The notes: generated by a model from the letters alone, not told the origin. A DNA stretch of 64,000 nucleotides from Marinobacter salicampi (GCF_011074795.1 NZ_JAAMPF010000018.1:124001-188000), one strand, 5' to 3'; positions 16,322 to 27,500 are shown, counted from the first letter of the stretch. Program-made: numbers and translations.

Positions 16322-17749
16322 TCAAGCCTCCGTGCGGGGCTGACCGGTCATGCGGAATCCGGTACAACCGCTGACGGCGTCAATAACGGCGGTGATTCGC
16401 ATGGTCACAGCGACCGCTATGCCACGGTCGTTGACGAGGTGAAGGTCGATCCGTGCCATTTTCCTTTCCTGGCGGGCCGAGGCAATGGCTGCCTCGAAGT
16501 TTGCCCTGTCAGCTTCGTGCACGCAGGCATGAAACGGTCGCTCGGCAAGCTCTGCCGGTGGCCGGTTGAGGATGTCCATGATCTGGGGCGAGACATAGGT
16601 CACCTGCTGGTGCTCATCTAACTCGCAGACGAAGCCACCGATCAGGGCCACCAGGTCCCGGCTTCGCTGTTCGCTGTTGTTCAGGGCCTGGGTGAGAATC
16701 GTTTTCTCCACTTGGTTGTTGTCGAGTCGGCGCTCCAGGTAACCGTTGGTGTCTTCTGCGGTTTCCAGGGCACGCCGATTGGCGGCAAGCGCACGGCTCA
16801 GGATCAAGGTTGCAATCACACCAATGGCGGTTATGGCCAGTCCGGCAAGCCAGACCAGTTGCACTGGCCGTTGCGACGGTTCGCGGAGGAAGGCTCGGGT
16901 AGGCGTCGTGGTCACAAGCCACTGGCGGTTACCGATCTGTACCTCGGAACGCAGCGCCTGGTTGGGCTCCTGATCCCCGAGTGCGACAAATCGCAGCAGC
17001 GGTGACTTCGTGTGCTGGTCCACATCATGGACCGTGAGCTCGGTAGCCGGCAGCCGGGTCGGCTCAAGGGCCTTGGCAAGCCACTCTGCGGGATCAACCG
17101 CAAGCCCCAGGAGCCGATCCTCGGAGCCGGGAATAAAAATCCGGGTTGTACGGGACTGTCCCTCTTTCCCCGGCAGGCTGGTCAGGGGGGTTGCCGTTAC
17201 CTCGCCCTCAGTCAGCGCGACTCTCAGGGCGTCCTGCCAGTGAGGCACGGTATCTGCCACCAGGCCGGCCGTAAGGCCGTGATTTTTTGACCCTTCCACC
17301 CAGCGGATGACCAGGTACTCGTCGGCATCGGGCATGGTCTGGATGGGCTCCTCCTGCTGCCAGCGGCCGAACCTGATGAATTGGCCGAGCTCAACCGATA
17401 GCTGCTTCTCGAGGTCAGAGCGAAGCCCGTGGGAGACGGTTTCCAGATACTCCACTGCTCTCAGCCCTGGTTCACGGGCGATCAGTGTGGCGGCATGCTC
17501 GCGGAACGTGGCCTCGTTGGGTGGCAGCGGGTCAGCAAGGTGTTGGGCGGCGTCGATCAGGTGGTCTATCTGCGCCTGTAGTCGTACCGTTGCCCCATGA
17601 TGCTGCTCGGCAAGTATGTGGCGCCGGAGCATGACACTGTGGTCCTGCACCTGAAGTGCCAGTAGCCAGGTAATAAGCGGGCCCAGGATGAGCACCGGCA
17701 GGAACAGCCAGAGCAGCAGGCGCGATCGTGCAGGTATAGGGGTGTCCAT
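16322..17749 (-). CDS. membrane CHASE-like / PAS sensor protein without output domain
   Basis: This 475-residue protein has an N-terminal membrane helix (about residues 10-30), a large periplasmic CHASE-like sensor (about 31-285), a second helix (about 290-315), a coiled coil (about 320-365), and one cytoplasmic PAS domain (about 370-470, with GGFVCELDEHQQVTYVSPQIMDILNR). It then stops. No histidine kinase, GGDEF, EAL or methyl-accepting domain follows, and the downstream sequence does not continue one in any frame. An excellent GGGAGG ribosome-binding site precedes ATG at 17749. It may signal by protein contact or be the remnant of a longer enzyme. It is convergent with the patatin gene and has no operon partner. 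Confidence 0.8.
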   Translation of the reverse strand: MDTPIPARSRLLLWLFLPVLILGPLITWLLALQVQDHSVMLRRHILAEQHHGATVRLQAQIDHLIDAAQHLADPLPPNEATFREHAATLIAREPGLRAVEYLETVSHGLRSDLEKQLSVELGQFIRFGRWQQEEPIQTMPDADEYLVIRWVEGSKNHGLTAGLVADTVPHWQDALRVALTEGEVTATPLTSLPGKEGQSRTTRIFIPGSEDRLLGLAVDPAEWLAKALEPTRLPATELTVHDVDQHTKSPLLRFVALGDQEPNQALRSEVQIGNRQWLVTTTPTRAFLREPSQRPVQLVWLAGLAITAIGVIATLILSRALAANRRALETAEDTNGYLERRLDNNQVEKTILTQALNNSEQRSRDLVALIGGFVCELDEHQQVTYVSPQIMDILNRPPAELAERPFHACVHEADRANFEAAIASARQERKMARIDLHLVNDRGIAVAVTMRITAVIDAVSGCTGFRMTGQPRTEA

Positions 17750-17857
17750 GTCCGCCTCCCGACGTCAGCAATGCGGCTTGCGTGTCTGGTCCGACTCTAC
17801 GCTAGCCCGGCCCTGCCTCCAAGTGTCCGTTAGCAGGTCAGGTAGCCTCTGTCTCGT

Positions 17858-18670
17858 TCAACCCCGCTGTTTTCGCAACAAGGTATAGGTGAGTGCGAAC
17901 ATGATGAAGGCGCTGACCACGACTGAGGGGCCCGCCGGACTGTTCAGATGCCAGGAAGCGCTGAGTCCTGCGCTTACTGCAATCATGCCGATGGCCATGG
18001 CCAGCCAGACCATCTGTTCAGGGCTTCTGGCCATGCGCCGGGCGGTGGCTGCCGGTATAATCAGCAGGGCAGTGATCAGCAGTACCCCGACAATTTTCAT
18101 CGCGACGGCAATAACCAGCGAAAACATAAGCATAAGGATTAGACGAAGGCGCTCGACCGGAATGCCTTCTACCTTGGCCAATTCTTCGTGGACGGTGCTC
18201 ATCAGCAGGCCCCGCCAGAGCCAATACAGCAGTGCCAGTACTACCGCTGCGCCACCGTAGATCCAGCCCAGGTCGTCACGACGCATGGCCAGCAGATCTC
18301 CGAACAGGTAAGCGTTCAGGTCTACCCGTACTTCCGGCATGAAACTCAGGGCTACCAGGCCGACGGCCAAGGAGCTGTGGGCGAGAATGCCCAGTAGCGT
18401 ATCGGTGGCCAGGGACCGGCTACGGGCCAGGAAGACAAGGGCCACCGCCAGGCCAACACAGGTCATCGCGATGGTCAGGTTCATGGGCAACTGCAGCAGG
18501 AACCCCAGGGCAACCCCCAGCAAAGCCGAGTGGGCGAGTGTATCTCCGAAATAGGCCATGCGTCGCCAGACTACCAAGCAACCCAGGGGGCCCGCCACAA
18601 GGGCAACCCCGAGGCCGCCTATCAGTGCCCGCCAGAAAAAGTCGCCCAGGATATGATCAATGAGTGGCAT
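17858..18670 (-). CDS. znuB: zinc ABC transporter permease
   Basis: This 270-residue inner-membrane permease has about eight hydrophobic helices, with the metal-permease features GDTLAHSALLGVALG and SAGLSASWHLNSPAGPSVV characteristic of ZnuB. With ZnuC it forms the zinc uptake ABC transporter. I chose ATG at 18670 because it begins MPLIDHILGDFFWRALIGG, the usual ZnuB N-terminus. A longer frame upstream runs through the end of znuC and is not coding. The start overlaps the znuC stop by 14 bases, so the two are translationally linked. It is the last gene of zur-znuC-znuB. Confidence 0.92.
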   Translation of the reverse strand: MPLIDHILGDFFWRALIGGLGVALVAGPLGCLVVWRRMAYFGDTLAHSALLGVALGFLLQLPMNLTIAMTCVGLAVALVFLARSRSLATDTLLGILAHSSLAVGLVALSFMPEVRVDLNAYLFGDLLAMRRDDLGWIYGGAAVVLALLYWLWRGLLMSTVHEELAKVEGIPVERLRLILMLMFSLVIAVAMKIVGVLLITALLIIPAATARRMARSPEQMVWLAMAIGMIAVSAGLSASWHLNSPAGPSVVVSAFIMFALTYTLLRKQRG

Positions 18671-19439
18671 GGCTGCAGTCTTTGTGAGGTTGCGTTTCGG
18701 CTGTAGGTGAGATGACCTCGCCATGAAGATCGTGGCGGTGGTTGTGCTGGTGGTGGTAGACCGCCAGGCTGTCTGCGACCGAGCGACCGAACACCTCCAC
18801 GAACCCGGGGTCACTGGATATCTCTGCCGGATACCCACTGCAGCAGACGTGCTGGTTGAGGCAGATGACCCGGTCTGTTGCGGCCATCACCAGATGGAGA
18901 TCGTGGGAGATCATGATAATGCCACAGTTGAGCCGATCCCTGAGGCTGCGGATCAGATCATAAAGCGCGGCCTGACCATTGATGTCAACGCCCTGGGCCG
19001 GCTCATCAAGCACCAGCAGGTTGGGTTTGCGTGCCAGCGCACGGGCGATCAACAGGCGCTGCATCTCGCCTCCGGAAAGGCGATGCACCGAAGCATCCGC
19101 AAGATGGCCGATACCGGTATCGGTCAGGGCTTGCTGGCAGACCGACCGAGGCTCGCCAGTCATGGCCATGAATCGGCCGACGGTCATTGGCAGGGTCGGC
19201 TGCAGGTGGAGGCTCTGGGGAACGTAGCCGATCGTCAGGCCTTTCTGTCGCCGGATGCTGCCGTGAGTAAGCGCCTGCACGCCGATGACCGCCTTGATCA
19301 AAGTGGTTTTACCAGCACCGTTAGGCCCAATAATGGTGAGTATGTCGCCGGGGTTCACCACCAGATCAATGCCCTTCACCACCGGCACCCCATCGAACTC
19401 AATGGTGGCGCCGGTCAGTTCCACCAGCGCCTCACTCAT
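18657..19439 (-). CDS. znuC: zinc ABC transporter ATPase
   Basis: This 260-residue ATPase powers zinc import. Walker A is GPNGAGKTTL, the Q-loop region GYVPQSLHLQPTLPMTV, the ABC signature LSGGEMQRLLIARAL, Walker B LLVLDEPAQGVD and the H-loop MISHDLHLV. The C-terminus is histidine-rich (YHHQHNHRHDLHG, then …HKDCSHATH), consistent with zinc sensing or buffering. ATG at 19439 overlaps the end of zur by eight bases and the gene overlaps znuB at its other end, so the three genes form a tight operon. Confidence 0.95.
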   Translation of the reverse strand: MSEALVELTGATIEFDGVPVVKGIDLVVNPGDILTIIGPNGAGKTTLIKAVIGVQALTHGSIRRQKGLTIGYVPQSLHLQPTLPMTVGRFMAMTGEPRSVCQQALTDTGIGHLADASVHRLSGGEMQRLLIARALARKPNLLVLDEPAQGVDINGQAALYDLIRSLRDRLNCGIIMISHDLHLVMAATDRVICLNQHVCCSGYPAEISSDPGFVEVFGRSVADSLAVYHHQHNHRHDLHGEVISPTAETQPHKDCSHATH

Positions 19440-19923
19440 CGTTGGGTCCCGATTTGCAGGCAGGGCAGAGCCCTGCTATTTCCACCGTGGTTTCCTCAGC
19501 GGTAAAGCCTTCCGCTTCACTGACCGAACCAAGAGCTTCAGCGACCTGGGGTACAGTCAGCTCAAGCACATTGCGGCAGGACCGGCAGATCAGGAACAGA
19601 CTGCTATGACGGCTGCCGGTATGGGTGCAGCCTATAAACGCATTGAGGGACGCAATACGATGGACAAGGCCATTCTGCTGCAGAAAATCGAGCGCCCGGT
19701 ACACTGTCGGAGGTGCAGCGCTGTAGCCTTCGGTGGTCAGTAGCGCGAGGAGATCGTAGGCCCCCAGGGGTTTATGGGACTGCCACACAAGCTCCAGAAC
19801 CCGCTCCCGAGTCGGTGTGAGCCGGACATTGCGTGCCCGGCAGATGCGTCGGGCATCGCTCAGAGCTTCGCTGACGCAGGCAGAATGATTATGGGGTCGG
19901 TACGGCAGCGCACTGACAGACAT
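19432..19923 (-). CDS. zur: zinc uptake regulator Zur
   Basis: This 163-residue Fur-family repressor has a winged-helix N-terminal half (LTPTRERVLELVWQSHKPLGAYDLL … PPTVYRALDFLQQNGLVHRI) and metal-binding residues in the C-terminal half: GCTHTGSRHSSLFLICRSCRNV and the last CPAC. Zur rather than Fur is indicated by its operon with znuC and znuB and by the CxxC pairs. It should repress its own operon when zinc is plentiful. A Zur-like box overlaps a perfect -10 hexamer about 30 bases upstream of ATG at 19923. Confidence 0.93.
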   Translation of the reverse strand: MSVSALPYRPHNHSACVSEALSDARRICRARNVRLTPTRERVLELVWQSHKPLGAYDLLALLTTEGYSAAPPTVYRALDFLQQNGLVHRIASLNAFIGCTHTGSRHSSLFLICRSCRNVLELTVPQVAEALGSVSEAEGFTAEETTVEIAGLCPACKSGPNDE

Positions 19924-19948
19924 AGGGGTACCCGGAACAATGAATAAT

Positions 19949-19967
19949 GAAACATTATAACATTATC
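19949..19967 (-). promoter_or_regulatory. Zur-like box overlapping -10 element of zur-znuCB
   Basis: The plus-strand sequence GAAACATTATAACATTATC resembles the gammaproteobacterial Zur palindrome (a GAAATGTTATA…type half-site pattern). On the coding strand a perfect -10 hexamer TATAAT (19959-19954) lies within it, so bound Zur would block polymerase. The -35 region is poor. Site and hexamer are seen directly; the consensus comparison is from memory. Confidence 0.6.
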
Positions 19968-19988
19968 CTCGGCGGGGTTACAGCAGGC

Positions 19989-20453
19989 TCAGGCCTCTGT
20001 CTTACCCAAGGCCAGAGCCTCCAGGTATTCCAGGTTCGGAATGTAGGCGGTGTGGCCCTCGACATCCACTATCATAAGATCAGCGGGGCCGGTCAGGCCT
20101 TCGACCGACGTGATCTGGTCCTCTGCAAGCCGGGCCTGGCTGGGGATGCCCTGGGTTACCAGCGCAATAAATGGTAGTTGGTCATGATACTGACCAATGG
20201 TGTTCAGGACCGCAATACGGCCCCGATTGCCATCAGGTCTGGCCACCTGGCCGCCGTTCGCGGCATCGTAGGAGATAACCGGTAACTCCAGGCCACGCCA
20301 GTTGAGCCGCCCGATCAGCCAGTCCGGCGCGTCTGCCTGGGCTTCGGCGCCAGCATAATCAACCACTTCGGCAATGGATACGTTGGGCAGCAGAAGCTGG
20401 CGGTCGGTCATGGGGATCATGACGCAGGGGAGAATCTGGCTGTTATCATTCAT
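19989..20453 (-). CDS. chpC: CheW-like adaptor ChpC
   Basis: This 154-residue protein is a CheW-type scaffold domain (LLPNVSIAEVVDY … WLIGRLNWRGLELPVISYD … AVLNTIGQ), expected to link receptors to the ChpA kinase. It is the last gene of the Chp operon, and its ATG overlaps the chpB stop by four bases (ATGA). Pseudomonas has chpC at the same place, where it connects some signals to the twitching system. Downstream is the zur promoter, with no clear terminator between. Confidence 0.88.
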   Translation of the reverse strand: MNDNSQILPCVMIPMTDRQLLLPNVSIAEVVDYAGAEAQADAPDWLIGRLNWRGLELPVISYDAANGGQVARPDGNRGRIAVLNTIGQYHDQLPFIALVTQGIPSQARLAEDQITSVEGLTGPADLMIVDVEGHTAYIPNLEYLEALALGKTEA

Positions 20454-21517
20454 GATCTAAAGTCCTCGGGCCGGTTCCGGACCTGCTTGCGGGCAAGCAG
20501 GCAGGATTCCTTAATGGTTTTGACAAGCTCCCTGGCCAACTGTTCGGGATTGCCTGTAAAGCTGGTACAGCCGGTTTCAGCAACCGAATCCGGCATTGAA
20601 CTGTTGCCACAGCTGTCACTGCTCTGAACCCATACCCTGCTGCCATAGGCTTTCAGCAGGGGCGCCGCGATGGCACCGTCGTTACCCATGCCGGAGAACA
20701 GGATAGTGTGGCAGCGCTTGCCGTAGTGATCACCCAGGTTGAGCAGAACCTGATCAATAGAGGGTCCGTAGGGTCCGGGCCACGGCGTCGCTTTTTCGAT
20801 CAGGGCACCGTCGCCATCCAGGGCCCATTCACGCTCCACCGGCAGCAGGATCACATCGCCGTGACAGATCTTCATGCCGGCCTCTGCACGAACCAGGCGA
20901 TAATTGGCGTGACGTCCCAGGACACGGGTCAACACGTCGGTAAAATTGGCATCAATATGCTGGGCGTAAACAAACCCCACCGGTAAACCGGCTGGCAGCG
21001 AATCGAGAAACGCTTTTACCGCTGCAGGGCCTCCTAGCGACGCTCCCAGAACCCAGACCTCATCAGCGGGCTGCCCGGGCAGAGCTGGCGTGATCCAGGC
21101 CGGCAGATCCGGCTTTGGCGCCGGATCTGCCGGCTCCACCGCAAGTTCAGCAAGATCATCGGCGGAATCCAGTTCTTCCAGCGCTCCCAGCAACTGCTCC
21201 AGCTTCTGGTGCAGCCGCCGTTCCCAGCGGAAGTAATCGGTCCCGCCAGGTTTGGGTGCCTGATCGACACCGAACAGTATCGGCGCCTCGGTATTCTCCA
21301 GCAGGTGGTCAAACAGGGTCGGGTGGTCCGCTTCATCTTCAAGGGTGACCAGCCACAGCCCTGCCTCTGGCAAATCGGCATAGCCCAGCAGGCGTTCAGG
21401 AGCCCCCGAGAATCGGGCCTTGAGCCCGAATTTTGCTGCCGCTTCCTGTAGCCGATGACGCTGCAGGACATCGTCCGAAACAATCCCGACCTGAGGCCGG
21501 CCTGCAGGGCCGGACAT
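20450..21517 (-). CDS. chpB: chemotaxis methylesterase ChpB (CheB-like)
   Basis: This 355-residue protein has a degenerate receiver-like N-terminus (residues 1-110, without a clear phospho-acceptor Asp pocket), a linker, and a C-terminal CheB methylesterase domain (about 160-345). The catalytic Ser is in LGASLGGPAAV, His in AQHIDANF and Asp in SGMGNDGA. It should remove methyl groups from the receptor PilJ, opposing PilK. ATG at 21517 shares one base with the chpA stop. Loss of the receiver Asp suggests its activity is not controlled by phosphorylation as in classical CheB; that is inference. Confidence 0.9.
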   Translation of the reverse strand: MSGPAGRPQVGIVSDDVLQRHRLQEAAAKFGLKARFSGAPERLLGYADLPEAGLWLVTLEDEADHPTLFDHLLENTEAPILFGVDQAPKPGGTDYFRWERRLHQKLEQLLGALEELDSADDLAELAVEPADPAPKPDLPAWITPALPGQPADEVWVLGASLGGPAAVKAFLDSLPAGLPVGFVYAQHIDANFTDVLTRVLGRHANYRLVRAEAGMKICHGDVILLPVEREWALDGDGALIEKATPWPGPYGPSIDQVLLNLGDHYGKRCHTILFSGMGNDGAIAAPLLKAYGSRVWVQSSDSCGNSSMPDSVAETGCTSFTGNPEQLARELVKTIKESCLLARKQVRNRPEDFRS

Positions 21518-24500
21518 CAGGTGTTACCGGTAAGCCGCTGAATGGTCTCCAGGAGCTCGGTTTCCTGGAAGGGCTTGCCGAGATACTCATTGACACCGAT
21601 GGCCAGGGCACGCTCACGGTGTTTCTGACCGGTCCGGGAGGTGATCATACAGATTGGGGTTTCCCTCAAACTGTCGTCGTGCCGGACAAAGCTGGCCACT
21701 TCAAAACCGTCCATCCTGGGCATTTCAATATCAAGCAGGATAATGTCGGGCTTGTGGTCCTGTAGCTGGGCCACCGCATCAAGGCCATCTTTGGCGGTTA
21801 TGACCTCCATGCCATTGCGCTCCAGCAGGCGCGAAGTGACCTTACGCACGGTTACCGAGTCATCCACTACCATGACCAGGGTCTGACGGGCTTCCCGGCG
21901 CTGCAGCTCCTGAGTACCCTGCTGCTCGGCAAGGCGCTGGCGTTCAGAAAGAATGTCTGACCGGATCATGGCCGGCAGGTCGAGAATAACCACCACGTTA
22001 CCATCACCTAGGATGGTAGCGCCGGAAACACCCCGGACCGATGTGAACTGCGGGCCCAGCGACTTTACAACGATTTCCCGACTACCCATCAGGCTGTCCA
22101 CCTGCAGGGCCATAGGTTGCTCCGCGCCACGGACCAGGATCACCGGCAATGGCAGGGCCTGACCCTGCAGCTTGGGGTGATGCTCACTGTGCAACAGATT
22201 TCCCAGGTACTGGAGGCGATACTGCTGGCCGGCGTATTCGTACAGGGGGGCATCAGGCTGATAGTACTCTTCCAGCTCGTAGGTGCTCACCCGCACGATA
22301 CCCTCAATGGTATTGAGGGGTATGGCGTAGAAGTCTTCCCCGGTGGATACCATCAGGGCGCGGTTTACCGAAACCGTGAACGGCAGACGCACGGTGAAGG
22401 TAGTGCCCTGGCCCAGCACCGAATCGATATCGAGGCTGCCACCCAGCTGTTTGATCTCGCTGGCAACCACATCCATGCCGACACCGCGCCCGGAGATCTG
22501 GGTAACCTGTTGTGCGGTCGAGAAGCCCGGTTGCAGGATAAACTGCAGGATCTCCCGGTCGCTCAGTTCCTCGTCAGCGCCCATCATGCCCTGGCGGATC
22601 GCCTTGTCGCGGATAATTTTAGTAGGTATACCAGCGCCGTCGTCGGCCATGCGCAGGACAACCTCGCCACCCTCGCGGCTCAGCGACAGGGTGACCTCAC
22701 CGGTTTCAGACTTGCCCGCTTTTTTGCGGTCGGCGGGTTTCTCGACACCATGGTCAAGGGCGTTGCGCAACATGTGCTCCAGGGGCGCGATCATGCGCTC
22801 CAGTATGGTGCGGTCCATCTCGCCCTCGGCATTGCGGACGTCAAACTCGACTTTCTTGCCCAGTTCACCACTGATCTGGCGAACGATACGCCGTAGCCGC
22901 GGTACCATCGAGGCAAACGGAATCATTCGGGTCTTCATCAGACCTTCCTGCAGTTCCGTATTAATCCGTGACTGCTGAACCAGAAGGGTTTCGGTATCCC
23001 GCACCCTATCAGCCATGGTTTCACGAAGATCGGCAAGGTCCGATGAGGACTCTGTCAACGCCCGGGACAACTGCTGGATCGAGGAGTAACGGTCCATTTC
23101 CAGGGGGTCAAAGTCATCCCCGTAGTCCGGTCCGTGTTCCCGCTCAGCCCGGAACAGGATCTGGGCCTCGGTCTCGATGTCCATCCGTCGCAACTGCTCA
23201 CGCAGACGCTCGATTGTAGCGGCCATTTCGTCGAGGGTGTGTCCGAACTCACTGGTCTGGGTTTCGAGGCGACCACGGGTAATACTGGTCTCACCCGCCA
23301 GGTTAACCAGTTCGTCCAGCAGCGGCGCCGATACTCGGATAGTCTCCTGGGCATTCCGGCTGGCTTCAGCCTGACGCGCCACTGCCTTGGGCTTGGGTGT
23401 TTTCGCCGGCGGCGTTGCCTTGGGCCTGGTTTCTGCAACAGGAAGCGCTTTGGGTTCGGGTACAGCTGGCGCTTTGGCCTCCGGCGCAGGTCCAGCTTTA
23501 GAAACCGCTGTTCCGCCAGCTTCGAAGCGTTCACGGAGCTGTGCTACCTGCTTGATAATGGCGTCGTGATCAGCCGTGATGGCCTGCCACTGGGCTTCAT
23601 CAGGGGCCTGGTTTTCCAGTTCCACAAGCCGCGTTTCGAGCGCATGTGCCTGGTTGCCAAGCTCCTCCTGCTGGGACAGGCGCGCGCCCCCTTTGAGCGT
23701 GTGAAGTGCCCGCTGGGCTTCCCGGTTGAAATGGTCGTTGTCCGGTTCTTTGCGCCAGTCCGCCAGCAATTGCTCAAGCTGATCGAGCAGCTCGCTGGCT
23801 TCTTCCAGGAAAATTTCCAGGACTTCTTCGTCGACCGCTTCAATGTTGACAGGCATCGATGGAGACAACTGGCGCGATGCATTGTCCAGATCAGCCGAGT
23901 GGAAAGCCGCAATCAGTGTGTGAGCGGGAGCCGGCTTCTGGCCTTCCTCCAGCGCACCCAGCATCTGTCCCAGGGTTTCGAGGGCCTGGGCACTCAGGGC
24001 CAGCAGTCGCTGTTGGTCACCGGTACCATCTATAAGCGGTTCCAGGTTGTCATGCCAGGCTTCGGCCAGATCCGCTACGGCATCCACGTCGGCCAGCCGC
24101 GCTCCACCCTTGAGAGTGTGCAGTTCCTGCTGCAGCTGCGTGACCCCGGTTAATTCGTTGGGCGCTTCCCGCCACTGATCAAGACATTCTGCGATGGCAC
24201 CGTGGAGCTCAAGGCCTTCATCGAGAAAAATGCCGATCAGGTCATTGTCGGAGCCTTCGGGCAGGGCAGCCAGAATGTCGTGCTCATCTGCTTCCGGTTC
24301 GGCAGAACTCAGGCCTACGGGGCCCGAAACAATGGCCTCGACTTCCGCAACCAGCTCGTTCGCGGGCGGGCAGGGTTTCTGGGTGGCAATCTGTTCCACC
24401 ATCTGGGCAAGCCGGTCATGACAGGCAAACAGCAGCTCATTCATGGCCGGAGACGGGGCCAGCTGACCTTCAGCTACTTTCTCAAACAGATCTTCCAGCA

Positions 24501-27500
24501 CATGGGTCAGGTCGCCGATCGCGCTGACCCCGGCCATACGGGCGCCACCCTTCAGGGTGTGAACATCCCGCTGCAGAGTTGCCGCCAGCTCGGTATTTTC
24601 GGGGTCTTCGCTCCAGGCGTGCAGGGCACTGCCGGTGGAGTTGATCAGGTCGTAGGCCTCTTCCAGGAAAATGCCCAGCAGCTCGGGGTCCAGGTGGGAC
24701 AGATCGGCTACCGTGCCGTCAGGGGCCGATCCTTGCGCTGACGACTGCTCATCGGGTGAGTTCTCTTCTTCCCCTACGGGCTCTTCCTGCCGCTCCTCTG
24801 TCGGCTCTTCTTCCAGAGAAGGCTCCTCCGAGTCCATGCTGGTGGGTGCATCAGAGGACGCAGCCTGCAGTTCCGCAACCAGACCCGGCACTTCCGGGCA
24901 GACCTTCTGGTCCGCGATAGCATCGATTAACGCAGCAAGCTGGTCATGGGCACGCAGGGCCACGTCTGTACGGGGTCCGGTGGCGGCTATGTCGCCATTA
25001 ACAATGCGCTCGAACAGGGTTTCCATCTCGTGGGCAATATCGGCCACCGGCGTGATGTTTGCCATTCTTGCGCCGCCCTTGAGGGTGTGCAGTTCGCGCT
25101 GGAGTTCCTTGACCAGCTCCGGCTGGTTCGGGTCGGCCTGCCATTCATGAAGCTGCTGGGCAGTCTTGTGGATAATTTCGCCGGCTTCTTCCAGGAAAAT
25201 CTCTGCCAGCTCCGGGTCAAGCTCAAACTCATCAACCGGCTCTTCAGCCACGGGCTCGGGAACGGGCTCGTCGTCGGCCTCAAGCTCAATGACCGGCAGC
25301 TCGTCATCGTCTGCGTTCGATTCCTGATCCTGGAGGTCATCAACATTGGTGACCGGTCGCTGACCGGGTGTGCTGGTGATGTAGTTGTGTACTTCACCGA
25401 TCAGGTCTGGGGCCGGCCTCGGTGATTCTCCAGCCTGTAACGAGTCGACCATGCTGGCAAGACGGTCATGACAGCGGAAGAGCAGATCCGACAGTTCGTC
25501 AGTAACCACCAGCCGATGTTCAGTGAGGCCTTCAAAAAGGGTCTCAAGTTCATGGGCAAGGTCGCCGATCGGCGGGATATCAGCCAGTCGGGCACCGCCC
25601 TTCAGGGTATGGAGGTCCCGTTGCAGCAGACGCAGAAGGTCAAGGCTGTCAGGTTTTTCATGCCATGCCTGGAGTGTATCCGCTGTGCTTTCTATGAGGT
25701 CACTGGCTTCTTCCAGGAAGATTTCAGCCAGCTCTTCATCAAGGGCATCATCTTTGGATACGTCCTCACTGTCTTCCACCTCCAAGGTGGCAATGTCCTG
25801 CTCCGGTATGCCGAGATCGCTGGCGAAGCTTTCGTCAATCTGGTCCAGATCCCCTGAAAACTCTTCTTCAAAGGCATCTACTGAAGGCCTGCCGCCGTTG
25901 TTACGCAGGGCAACCAGCTCGGTGATAAGGGAAGGATCAGGACGCGTGGCAAGACCGGCCGCGACCTGATCCATCATGTTGATCAGGGTTTCGTGGGCCT
26001 CTTTCGTGGTCAGGAAGAAACTGGCGTCCGGCGTGGTTGCCGCGTCCTGGGTACTTTCGTACACCTGATGCAGGATGTCGGCCAGCTCGGCGACATCGGT
26101 AATGCCTGACTGACGGGCGCCGGTAGCGAGCTGTTTCAGTTCATGAACAAGAGTATCAAGCTTTTCGGTCTGGTCTGGATCCGCGGCCCAGGCATCGAGG
26201 ATGCTCTCGGCGTCCAGCAGTATGTCGAGACCTTCATTAAGGAAAAGGTCAATGAGTTGCGGGTCGGCCTGAGCAGTCGTGTCGGTTTCGGTTCCGGCAG
26301 CGATTCTGCTGCCGAGCGTCCGGCCGGCAAGATTGTCCAGTCGGGCAAGGAAATCACCCGAACCGGCCAGCTCAGCCTGGGGATTGCTGCGGATCTGTGC
26401 CAGACCCTGGGTGAGGAACTCACAGGCGTCTGCAATAATGCTCAACAGCTCACGGTCGGCTTTCTTATTCTCGGCCCGGGCGTCCTTGACGAACTTTTCC
26501 AGCGGCGTGATTACCCTGGCAATGGGCTCGATGCCTGCCGTGTGAGCGCTGCCTTTTAACGTATGGAGAGCACGGGACAGGTTATCGGTAAACGCGACCG
26601 AGGATTTGTCGCCGGCCTCGGAAAGAAACGCCTGCAGGGTTTGCAAGTGGGTTTCTGTCTCGCTCTCAAAAATTTCGATCAGGACCGGATCGACCAGGCT
26701 TTCATTATCGGTGTGATCGGCTGTTTCCAGCGGCATGGCACGGGTGTCGGGAATCTCGCCATTGGCCAGGGCTGTGGCCCGCGCCTCAAGGGCGCTGGTA
26801 TCGATCGAGGCCGGGCGATGATGTTCAAAATCAGAGACCAGTGCCGGCAGATTGTCGGTCACGTCCTGAAGCAGGCCGGCAACGTCATCGTTCATGAACA
26901 CACTGCCGTCGATGATACGGTTCAGCATGTTCTCCACGCACCAGGCCAGTTCACCGATGATGGTTGCCCCGACCATACGACCGCTGCCTTTCAGCGTATG
27001 GAAGGCACGGCGGATTTCAGCCAGAGCCGTACGGTCGTCATACTGGCGTACGAGCAGGGGCAGGTATTCCCGGATGGTATCCAGGACTTCCCCCGCCTCT
27101 TCCACAAAAATCTCAAGAATCTCATCGTCAATGAGATTATCCGCATCAAATCTGGGGCCCGCCAGGGCTTCCGGAACCGCCGCTGAGGCGTCAGCAACGG
27201 CTTCTTCACTGGACTCAGACTCCTCGTCTGCCTCGACCCGGATGGCAGCCTCTGTTCCAGACTTGCGGGTAGTTGCCAGCGCTTCGGCGCGGTCGATCAG
27301 AGACTCAACATCGCCTTCTGCGTTGCCGCGGCGGAAATCCTCAATAAGGGCAGGAATACGGGCGTTGGCGTCATCAATAAGGTCGAACAGCTCTTCGGTC
27401 GGCTTGATGGTCTGGTCAATGACCCGGTTGAGCAGATTTTCAACAGCCCAGGCCATCTCGCCTATGCTGGTTGCGCCAACCAGTCGTCCGCTGCCTTTGA

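Noticed and set aside
18671-18838. Longer ZnuB start at 18838
   Set aside because: The extra 56 residues overlap the znuC coding region in another frame and do not resemble ZnuB.
23055-23534. Frames of 100-350 codons antisense to or offset from chpA
   Set aside because: They arise from the repetitive GC-rich coding of ChpA and have no ribosome-binding sites or recognisable domains.
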